Virus record (IMG/VR): IMGVR_UViG_3300037847_002334
Coordinates: 2,274-26,596 of that record
Reading direction: 5' to 3' (one strand)
Origin: a virus
Length of the DNA: 24,323 bases
This document shows, in pieces, positions 1-4,532 of the stretch. The notes under the pieces were generated by a model. It was not told the DNA's origin, ran no database searches, and saw nothing but the letters and a program-made list of their open reading frames with translations. The translations under genes and the position numbers were made by a program. Positions within the stretch are counted from its first letter, which is position 1. The number at the start of each line of letters is the position of its first letter.

Positions 1-31
1 AGGATTTACAGAGCTCAATACTCATATCCTA

Positions 32-178
32 TTTGTGTGGGCTGTTGGAGTATCACGATGACCTTTAAATGGTAAGACTCCCCTTTAACAGAATACAAAT
101 GGGAACCTTTCATAGTCAGGCTTTATATCGTGGAAGGCTCAGTAACAGCTAATTTCACCTTCACCCCTCGCACACAAA
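32..178 (-). ncRNA. Candidate structured RNA (no recognised family)
   Basis: This stretch follows the stop of the 65-aa gene and holds no convincing ORF. Read on the minus strand it has nested complementary segments. An 8-bp stem pairs 178-171 (TTTGTGTG) with 39-32 (CACACAAA). A 6-bp stem pairs 149-144 (GCTGTT) with 46-41 (AACAGC). A further 6-bp stem pairs 132-127 (CACGAT) with 59-54 (ATCGTG). Inside these is a hairpin, 105-97 with 86-79, with one bulged A. Alternative pairings (GGGGUG 167-162 with UACUCC 52-47; GAGCCUU 140-134 with AAGGUUC 109-103) rely on G-U pairs that only work on the minus strand, the direction of transcription here. The GC level looks higher than in neighbouring sequence. 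Six-base complements arise by chance at this length, so the nesting is suggestive only. A 32-codon minus-strand ORF (111 down to about 16, starting MKGSHLYS) lacks a ribosome binding site but cannot be excluded. Confidence 0.35.
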
Positions 179-180
179 AC

Positions 181-378
181 TTATCTACCAATATCTAACA
201 AATCGTTCTCTGTAATATATTGGTATGCTCCTTTATTATAAACAGGAGCAATCTGTTTACGTCGTTGGGTAGCAACTTCTCGAGCTAGTATTTCACCACA
301 CTCTAAACAAGTATTTCTACCTAACGCCCACCGACCTTTATCGACAGGCTCATCACATAATTTACAAAGTCTTTTCAT
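181..378 (-). CDS. Small CxxC/CxxC zinc-ribbon-like protein (65 aa)
   Basis: This is a 65-aa protein of unknown function. Two CxxC pairs (CKLC at residues 5-8 and CLEC at 24-27) are spaced as in a short treble-clef or zinc-ribbon finger, so zinc binding is likely. The rest is basic and polar with no membrane segment. Small Cys4 proteins of this kind are common in the early regions of marine phages, where most have no assigned role; nucleic-acid or protein binding is possible. The start is well supported by a full AGGAGG Shine-Dalgarno at 385-390, a few bases before the ATG. It is the last clear gene before the window's left end and lies downstream of a GCTTTACTTT-type promoter (495-525) and a leader with competing hairpins. 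Its Shine-Dalgarno region is a 9-nt perfect complement (AGGAGGATA) to the loop of the candidate small RNA at 896-957. Confidence 0.75.
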   Translation of the reverse strand: MKRLCKLCDEPVDKGRWALGRNTCLECGEILAREVATQRRKQIAPVYNKGAYQYITENDLLDIGR

Positions 379-390
379 ATTATCCTCCTA

Positions 391-466
391 GATAAAAGGC
401 TCTTCTTCGGAACACAAGTGAGCCAAGCTTGACATTTACGGGCAACGGAAAAACAACCCTCGTTCC
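391..466 (-). promoter_or_regulatory. Leader of the 65-aa gene with terminator-like hairpin
   Basis: Between the promoter at 495-525 and the 65-aa gene, the minus strand can form a hairpin (GGCTC at 424-420 with GAGCC at 402-398) followed by TTTTATC. This is weakly terminator-like and sits just before the Shine-Dalgarno. Its loop contains GUUCC (413-409), which pairs with GGAAC upstream (466-462), so the two structures are mutually exclusive or form a pseudoknot. That is the layout of an attenuator, but the stems are only 5 bp and the U-tract is short. No riboswitch class was recognised. Confidence 0.25.
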
Positions 467-494
467 TTCTTAATTAGTAATAAATACTATATAA

Positions 495-525
495 ATAATA
501 AAAAACAATATAACGAAAGTAAAGC
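495..525 (-). promoter_or_regulatory. Repeated phage promoter element, copy A
   Basis: The minus strand carries GCTTTACTTT (525-516), the exact 10-mer found at four other operon heads. Taking TTTACT (523-518) as the -35, a 17-bp spacer leads to TATTAT (500-495), a good -10. It begins three bases after the stop codon of the 126/116-aa gene and would drive the 65-aa gene. Confidence 0.6.
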
Positions 526-528
526 CAT

Positions 529-879
529 TTACGAAAAGCGATTTATGGTATTTTTCACAGGTTTTTTAAACTGTGCTATAGCTCTACCGTCATGTAGTCT
601 TTGTACTGATCTGCTTGCTGCTGCGAATAGACGTATTTGTTGTATATACTTTGCTTCATTTTCTTCAGCTATTCTCAATATCTCTGGATCAATACTATAT
701 TCATCATAAGAACACGCATATTCGTTTATTTTATTTTCGTATTCTGGAACAGCTTTTTTAGATTTAGGACGTTTTACAGCTTTATTTTTACACTCGTCAC
801 TACAATAAACAACTCGACCTTCACCTCTGGGGATTTCTACATAACAAACATTACAATATCTGATACCGTCAATAATCAT
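529..879 (-). CDS. Cys-rich zinc-finger-like protein (116 aa)
   Basis: The protein has unknown function. Near the N-terminus it has CNVC followed about 13 residues later by CSDEC, a CxxC...CxxxC cluster typical of small zinc fingers; the spacing recalls MYM/FCS- or HNH-associated fingers. The rest is helical and rich in charged residues, with a basic C-terminal tail. The frame opens 10 codons further upstream at 909, but that ATG lies inside the terminator hairpin at 896-926 and has no ribosome binding site. I therefore place the start at the internal ATG at 877-879, preceded by TGGAATT, which is only a weak site. Expression may depend on read-through of the terminator. The gene ends three bases before promoter copy A. 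Confidence 0.65.
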   Translation of the reverse strand: MIIDGIRYCNVCYVEIPRGEGRVVYCSDECKNKAVKRPKSKKAVPEYENKINEYACSYDEYSIDPEILRIAEENEAKYIQQIRLFAAASRSVQRLHDGRAIAQFKKPVKNTINRFS

Positions 880-895
880 AATTCCATTGTATAAC

Positions 896-926
896 AAAAA
901 AAGCCCCATCGTAAGACAGGGCTTTT
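896..926 (-). terminator. Intrinsic terminator of the small RNA
   Basis: The 8-bp perfect stem AAAAGCCC/GGGCTTTT (926-919 with 906-899) has a 12-nt loop and is followed on the minus strand by seven consecutive T (902-896). This is the clearest Rho-independent terminator in the window. It would end transcription from the promoter at 964-991 and from genes upstream. Confidence 0.8.
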
Positions 927-957
927 ACATCTATTCAAGGAGGATACGATAGATTGT
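896..957 (-). ncRNA. Candidate small RNA with anti-Shine-Dalgarno loop
   Basis: A near-consensus sigma70 promoter (964-991) and a strong terminator (896-926) bracket about 60 nt with no usable ORF. From a start near 957 the RNA first forms a 6-bp hairpin, ATCTAT (954-949) with ATAGAT (934-929). Its 14-nt loop displays UCCUCCUU (944-937). The CCUCCUU part is identical to the anti-SD end of bacterial 16S rRNA. The second hairpin is the terminator. Its loop has UACGAU, complementary to AUCGUA in the first hairpin, so a kissing or pseudoknot contact is possible. Known alphaproteobacterial sRNAs of the 'cuckoo' type also expose CCUCC-rich loops, which is a precedent and not a demonstrated relation. 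Complementary sites in this window include the ribosome binding sites of the 65-aa gene (9 nt) and the 190-aa gene starting at 14708 (9 nt). Confidence 0.6.
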
Positions 958-963
958 TTATTA

Positions 964-991
964 ATCATACCTAAAACAACAAAATTGTCAA
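964..991 (-). promoter_or_regulatory. Strong sigma70 promoter for the small RNA
   Basis: On the minus strand TTGACA (991-986), a 16-bp spacer and TATGAT (969-964) give a 6/6 match at -35 and 5/6 at -10. The -35 overlaps the stop codon of the 124-aa gene. It differs from the GCTTTACTTT elements, which suggests direct recognition by unmodified host RNA polymerase. Confidence 0.75.
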
Positions 992-1362
992 CCTTCTTTT
1001 ATTATGGCTTCTACCATATCTTTTATAGGTGTATCAGCGTTTACCTCAAGCTTATCTCTTAGGATAACTTTATCGACGCTTATAAATACTTCAGGATCAA
1101 CAACTTCATTATCATCGATCTTTCTGTAGCGTTTACCGTCTACGTAAACTGATTTAACTTTAGTCAGAGCTTGTACTAAGGTCGTAACCATATCTACGTT
1201 TTTAGAGTCAGCAGGTAAAATATATTCGCCATGCAATCGTATAGTCATCGTTGGACCAAGCTTCTGAATATCATAATCAGATAATTTTGGTGCTCTAGTT
1301 TCGAGATCTTTACCATGATTATCAAACATAGTAGGATCGTAATCATCAGGATAAGTTACCAT
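988..1362 (-). CDS. Hypothetical protein (124 aa)
   Basis: I do not recognise this protein. It is acidic and soluble, with no Cys cluster, signal peptide or membrane segment. The N-terminus is rich in Asp, Tyr and Pro. The middle contains a predicted beta-rich stretch (TMTIRLHGEYILP, then SVYVDGKRYRKI), and the end is an amphipathic helix. The start is firmly placed: AGAAAGGAG lies 6 nt before the ATG, matching the other operon-head genes. It is the only gene between promoter copy B (1400-1430) and the small-RNA promoter, whose -35 overlaps its stop codon, so it is probably transcribed alone or with read-through into the small RNA. Confidence 0.7.
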   Translation of the reverse strand: MVTYPDDYDPTMFDNHGKDLETRAPKLSDYDIQKLGPTMTIRLHGEYILPADSKNVDMVTTLVQALTKVKSVYVDGKRYRKIDDNEVVDPEVFISVDKVILRDKLEVNADTPIKDMVEAIIKEG

Positions 1363-1399
1363 TTAATTCTCCTTTCTAAAAAAATTAATAACTATTTAT

Positions 1400-1430
1400 A
1401 TAGTAAAAAACAAACTTAACAAAGTAAAGC
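1400..1430 (-). promoter_or_regulatory. Repeated phage promoter element, copy B
   Basis: GCTTTACTTT (1430-1421) is present with TTTACT as -35 (1428-1423), a 17-bp spacer and TACTAT (1405-1400) as -10. It sits directly after the stop of the gene ending at 1440 and ahead of the 124-aa gene. Confidence 0.6.
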
Positions 1431-1439
1431 GATTTAAGA

Positions 1440-1919
1440 CTATTTGACTAACTTGAGCTTGCTCCTTCTTTCATCGTGTTCAAGCTTTCTCACGTATGTA
1501 AAATATTCATTTAATGCTTTAGTCTCAACTGTTTCTAATGTAAGTTCGTACAGTTTCCCAAACCACTGAGATCTCGTTAAAAAATCTACATCGGTTTCTA
1601 GGTTTTGATTTCTAAACAAATCTTCTACAGATAATTTATTTGGATAACAATTTAAATTATGTAAAACATCTTGTCGTATTAACCACTCTTGTATACCAAA
1701 ACTATCTAGCACTGGTAAACAAAACAAAGCTGAATTTATAATAATTTGTTGGGTTTTATTATCTAGGTCTGATATTTCGTAACCGTCATCGTTAAGACTA
1801 GGTTCTTGTTCATAACCAAATAGATTCTCCCAGTCCTCTATATTAGATAAATTATAAGATATGATAAGTTTATCATCCATTAACGAACCTCGTGGTGATC
1901 GAAATATGACATCCATCAT
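1440..1919 (-). CDS. Hypothetical protein (159 aa)
   Basis: I do not recognise this protein. It is acidic in its first half and basic at the C-terminus (ERRSKLKLVK), with a mid-protein hydrophobic helix (QQIIINSALFCLPVLDSF) too polar at its edges to be a confident membrane span. The frame can open at a TTG at 1934, but the better start is the ATG at 1919 (or the adjacent ATG at 1916), because GGAG lies 7 nt upstream. A third ATG at residue 14 of this form is possible. It follows the winged-helix-like gene by about 33 nt and so probably shares promoter copy C. Confidence 0.6.
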   Translation of the reverse strand: MMDVIFRSPRGSLMDDKLIISYNLSNIEDWENLFGYEQEPSLNDDGYEISDLDNKTQQIIINSALFCLPVLDSFGIQEWLIRQDVLHNLNCYPNKLSVEDLFRNQNLETDVDFLTRSQWFGKLYELTLETVETKALNEYFTYVRKLEHDERRSKLKLVK

Positions 1920-1952
1920 ACTTGAACTCCACAAGGTTTGTAAAATAGCATC

Positions 1953-2285
1953 TTAGCTAACAACTTCTAAGATACCTTCAGCTAAGAATCTTTTCTTATA
2001 AAATCTAAAGATTCTCATAGGGCTTTGGTTAGTCGTTAGAATACCTTCTTTAAAAGCGTATTCCATTAGTTCACTAACTTTAGCTTGTTTACCCTTGAAG
2101 GTTTCTAATGCTTCAAGAATAGACCACATCTGGTTAGGTAATTTAGCAGTAGCGTCTGGCTGTTGCTTAATTTTAACCACTAAAGACTCAGAGGTTGCTC
2201 TAGTCTTTTTTATAGGGGCAGGTATCACTACCTTCCCTGTAGCCTTTGGGGTTGCAGTCTTCGCTGCTTTTTTTGCTTTTGCCAT
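1953..2285 (-). CDS. Basic, winged-helix-like DNA-binding protein (110 aa)
   Basis: The first 30 or so residues are Lys/Ala/Pro/Thr-rich (AKAKKAAKTATPKATGK), like the flexible tails of histone H1-type or HU-tail proteins. From about residue 52 the sequence (MWSILEALETFKGKQAKV, then SELMEYAFKEGILTTN and FRFYKKRFLAEGILEVV) has the helix-helix-helix-strand pattern expected of a winged helix. Binding to DNA is therefore likely; whether it condenses DNA or regulates transcription cannot be said. The start is supported by AAGAAAGGAGAATATT before the ATG. It is first in its unit, behind promoter copy C (2328-2358). It could act on the repeated promoter elements around it, but nothing in the sequence shows that directly. 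Confidence 0.65.
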   Translation of the reverse strand: MAKAKKAAKTATPKATGKVVIPAPIKKTRATSESLVVKIKQQPDATAKLPNQMWSILEALETFKGKQAKVSELMEYAFKEGILTTNQSPMRIFRFYKKRFLAEGILEVVS

Positions 2286-2327
2286 AATATTCTCCTTTCT
2301 TAATTATAGGTTTACAAAAACATTATC

Positions 2328-2358
2328 ATTGTGCCTTACCAATTTCACAAAGTAAAGC
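2328..2358 (-). promoter_or_regulatory. Repeated phage promoter element, copy C
   Basis: GCTTTACTTT (2358-2349) is present with TTTACT (2356-2351), a 17-bp spacer and CACAAT (2333-2328). The -10 is the weakest of the set by its first base. It lies just after the stop of the 81-aa gene and before the winged-helix-like gene. Confidence 0.5.
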
Positions 2359-2377
2359 CATTAACGAATAAGACAAA

Positions 2378-2623
2378 CTAATGTAGTTTGACTTTTTTAA
2401 GGACACCTTCTTCTAAAAGATGATGTGCCCAAAACTCTAATAGATAGTCAGGTTTAAATTCTTTTAAACTAACATCTAATTCAGCGCCCTCATTAATCAT
2501 TACACTAGCTAATGATTGAGCAAGCTCTGTTTCACCACTCTCGTATAAAAAGATCCAAAGAGCACTAGCTAAAGCCGTGCTCATTGGAAATGATTTAGTA
2601 TCGTCGCTATGCTGCATTAGCAT
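2378..2623 (-). CDS. Hypothetical protein (81 aa)
   Basis: This is a small acidic helical protein of unknown function. Hydrophobic heptads (ALASALWIFLYESGETELAQSLASVMI) suggest a compact helical bundle and not a membrane protein. It overlaps the end of the DUF932 gene by 17 nt, so its translation is probably coupled to that gene; the start could be either the first ATG or the third codon (MLM). It is the second and last gene of the unit driven by promoter copy D. Confidence 0.6.
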   Translation of the reverse strand: MLMQHSDDTKSFPMSTALASALWIFLYESGETELAQSLASVMINEGAELDVSLKEFKPDYLLEFWAHHLLEEGVLKKVKLH

Positions 2624-3638
2624 ATTCTAACGCAAGATTGAGAGCTTTTGCTTTTCTATTTGCACCAGCACCAAACCAAGCACTATGTAAGGTATTACCT
2701 GTTTCATGCTCAGCCTTTTGGTGATCTTCTACAAAGGTGACTGCATTTAAAGCACCCCACCATGTGCCTGCTGAAGACTTCATGTTTGCTCCAGGCTGTA
2801 GATCAACTGCATCAATAACACTTTTAGCTGTTCTACCAAGCTGGTCAACAATAAGCGGCTCTTCACCAATAGCTTTACCTTCTGCTTTGGCAGTACGGAA
2901 CGCTAATAACTCATCGTATACGGTTGGTTGATATACCCTAGTTACAAATTCTTGTAATAAAGATTTATCAGCTTTTTTCTTAGCTAAAAATTCAGCCTGC
3001 TCTTTAAAGTTCTCTAACGTAGCTACAGTTAGTCCTAGGGCTTCTTCAGCTTCTTGCATAACGTCTAGGTTAAAGTCTTTAACGTGAGGCATCCTAAAGG
3101 CATTACCACCCTGTGAGAGCGCTAATGTTAAGGTGTTATTACAAACAACTCTAATAGGTGTACATCTAATAGAAAGAGATTTACCTACTTTGTGTGGTTG
3201 GTTGATTAATAAATACCCTTTTATTTCATCCCCTCCAGGAAGTTCAAAGTCGTACTTAACTTTAGCTAAGCCCCATATCTCTGAACCATTCTTGAGAGAA
3301 CCTGCAGTTTCCATAGTCATATTACCTGCTTTTGTAAATCTTTCAAAGAACTCAAAGATTTTTTCGTTTTGCACTGGTATATAACTATTACCGCAATGTG
3401 ATAATATTTCATTATCAGAATCTCTGACAACAAAATACGTACTAGGTGTTTGGATAACCTCTACAGAATCCGACCAATCAGGCTCTGATAAAGTATATCC
3501 TGGACGTTTAGAGACTGTCCAGTCTAGTCCTGCCGCCACCATCATCTCATGTGGCGAAAGGTTATCGTCGACTTTAACACCGAGTCCGTGCCAAGGCACT
3601 TCCCCTGCGTAAGCCATCGTTTCTACTAAGTGTGCCAT
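2607..3638 (-). CDS. DUF932 phage/plasmid-like protein (343 aa)
   Basis: The protein matches the DUF932 (phage/plasmid-like, TIGR03299-type) family. It has the N-terminal PWHGLGVKVDDNLSPHEMM block, the GLDWTVSKRPGY segment, an 'RCTPIRVVCNNTL' core and a C-terminal 'GTWWGALNAVTFVEDHQ' block, and its length is typical. The biochemical function of the family is not established. Members are widespread on phages and plasmids, and a role in DNA metabolism has been suggested only by gene context. The start is clear, with AAGAAAGGAGAAATAT directly before the ATG. The gene is first behind promoter copy D (3693-3723), placed for early or middle expression beside the replication operon. Confidence 0.88.
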   Translation of the reverse strand: MAHLVETMAYAGEVPWHGLGVKVDDNLSPHEMMVAAGLDWTVSKRPGYTLSEPDWSDSVEVIQTPSTYFVVRDSDNEILSHCGNSYIPVQNEKIFEFFERFTKAGNMTMETAGSLKNGSEIWGLAKVKYDFELPGGDEIKGYLLINQPHKVGKSLSIRCTPIRVVCNNTLTLALSQGGNAFRMPHVKDFNLDVMQEAEEALGLTVATLENFKEQAEFLAKKKADKSLLQEFVTRVYQPTVYDELLAFRTAKAEGKAIGEEPLIVDQLGRTAKSVIDAVDLQPGANMKSSAGTWWGALNAVTFVEDHQKAEHETGNTLHSAWFGAGANRKAKALNLALEYANAA

Positions 3639-3692
3639 ATATTTCTCCTTTCTTATTTATGACATGTCAGCCATTATTAGCTAACTTTTAAT

Positions 3693-3723
3693 ACTTTAAA
3701 TAACAGTAAAAAGAAAGTAAAGC
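3693..3723 (-). promoter_or_regulatory. Repeated phage promoter element, copy D
   Basis: GCTTTACTTT (3723-3714) is present with TTTACT (3721-3716), a 17-bp spacer and TAAAGT (3698-3693). It is 12 bases past the stop of the nuclease gene and would drive the DUF932 gene. Confidence 0.55.
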
Positions 3724-3735
3724 GATAAGCGACTA

Positions 3736-4131
3736 TTAATAATCTATTATTAAATTTAAAATAGCAAGCCAGTCTTCTGATGAATATTTTGGAGTAATTT
3801 CTAGTAAACACTCCGATGATGATAATCCTTGTTCTAATAAAGTTCTAAATTGGTTAGAGTCATATAACCTTATCCATTTATTTTGATGATGTTGGATTAA
3901 TGTAAAAACTCTACCACCAGAGGCAACTCTTTTAAAAGCCCAATTACATTGAAAATTAGAAAACTTTATTTTGTTACCTCTAGCAATTTTTAATTCTAAC
4001 CAAAACTCATATCCTTCATAACAACCATTGACATCTGGTGTTCCTTGGGTCATAGGTGATTCTATCCTTTGCCAATGTACTTGTGGTAGATTGGTTCTAA
4101 GTGATTGATATAAGGTTGTTTCTTTAGGCAT
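3736..4131 (-). CDS. PD-(D/E)XK endonuclease, VRR-NUC/resolvase-like (131 aa)
   Basis: The motif GTPDVNG (Asp33) followed by FWLELK (Glu46, Lys48) is the catalytic signature of PD-(D/E)XK nucleases. The 'QRIESPMTQGTPDVNGC' lead-in resembles small phage VRR-NUC or Holliday-junction-resolvase-like enzymes. Such enzymes cut branched or double-stranded DNA with Mg2+; in T7-like phages the equivalent (endonuclease I) resolves branches before packaging and breaks down host DNA. The length suits a stand-alone nuclease. The start overlaps the upstream HTH gene by 8 nt and has no clear ribosome binding site, so translation is probably coupled. It is the last gene of the long replication operon. Whether it cuts junctions or duplex DNA cannot be decided from sequence. 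Confidence 0.8.
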   Translation of the reverse strand: MPKETTLYQSLRTNLPQVHWQRIESPMTQGTPDVNGCYEGYEFWLELKIARGNKIKFSNFQCNWAFKRVASGGRVFTLIQHHQNKWIRLYDSNQFRTLLEQGLSSSECLLEITPKYSSEDWLAILNLIIDY

Positions 4132-4447
4132 AGGTCGAATAATTTTTGTTATTCTCTGCTACTTTTACACCTTTATCTTGTAACCATTCTTTAAATAACT
4201 TTTGTTTTTCTGACTCAGACTTGGTTAATGATTTTAAATAAGATCTAAACTCTCTAGCTAGTTTTCTACCTTCATAATAATCACCACCACCTATCTTACA
4301 ACAACAAATAATTTGATGAACTCTTTGTTTTGTAATATTAAATTGTCTACCAATCTCTTCGTAAGTCATACCATGCTCACTTAGTTTTACCATAAGTGGA
4401 TATTGGTGTGCTTTAAGTTTTCTTACTTCTTCGTCTATTCCTTGCAT
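4124..4447 (-). CDS. Sigma-70 region 4-like HTH protein (107 aa)
   Basis: Residues about 24-47 (HGMTYEEIGRQFNITKQRVHQII) form a helix-turn-helix of the sigma-70 region 4 type: 'T..EIG...N.T..RVHQI' is the pattern that reads -35 elements. The rest is charged and helical. It is too short to be a full sigma factor and is better viewed as a DNA-binding regulator. The start has AAGGAG 7-8 nt upstream. It lies between the 39-aa small gene (35-nt overlap) and the nuclease gene. Since the repeated GCTTTACTTT element covers the -35 position of several promoters, this protein is one of two local candidates for a factor acting there; this is inference. Confidence 0.75.
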   Translation of the reverse strand: MQGIDEEVRKLKAHQYPLMVKLSEHGMTYEEIGRQFNITKQRVHQIICCCKIGGGDYYEGRKLAREFRSYLKSLTKSESEKQKLFKEWLQDKGVKVAENNKNYSTYA

Positions 4448-4532
4448 TTTTATTCTCCTTATTAAAAATTCTATCCCAATTGTTATCTATTTTTTGTTTA
4501 TCTTCTGGTCTACGTTTAGATCCTTTACTCAT
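4413..4532 (-). CDS. Small conserved phage protein of the MSKGSKRRP type (39 aa)
   Basis: A 39-aa reading frame begins MSKGSKRRPEDKQKIDNNWD and continues RIF. As I recall, very small phage proteins of the form 'MSKGS.RRP...NWD.IF' recur in many phage genomes, usually next to replication genes; their function is unknown. The start codon overlaps the DNA polymerase stop as ATGA (4532-4529), and the end runs 35 nt into the HTH gene, in a different frame. That arrangement, typical of translational coupling, supports it being a real gene despite its size. The C-terminus is highly basic (ARNRRRSKK). Confidence 0.75.
   Translation of the reverse strand: MSKGSKRRPEDKQKIDNNWDRIFNKENKNARNRRRSKKT

Noticed and set aside
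16-111. 32-codon minus-strand frame (MKGSHLYS...IGYEY), with a 13-codon frame before it in the same phase
   Set aside because: No ribosome binding site, separated by a stop, and overlapping the candidate RNA stems. It is kept as an alternative explanation, not called as a gene.
1-180. tRNA, group I intron or hammerhead ribozyme in the left-end region
   Set aside because: No cloverleaf with a TpsiC-like arm at the right spacing, no P7-type core and no CUGANGA...GAAA core was found.
391-435. 15-codon minus-strand frame (MSSLAHLCSEEEPFI) in the leader of the 65-aa gene
   Set aside because: No ribosome binding site; the segment is better explained by hairpins.
637-894. Plus-strand 85-aa frame
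   Set aside because: Opposite strand of the Cys-rich gene; low-complexity Phe/Ile/Tyr composition; no start signal.
937-975. Plus-strand AAGGAGG followed by a possible TTG start
   Set aside because: Gives only a six-codon peptide. The AAGGAGG is the complement of the small-RNA loop, and the promoter and terminator point to the minus strand.
2095-2355. Plus-strand 86-aa frame
   Set aside because: Shadow of the Ala/Lys-rich winged-helix-like gene, which has its own ribosome binding site and promoter.
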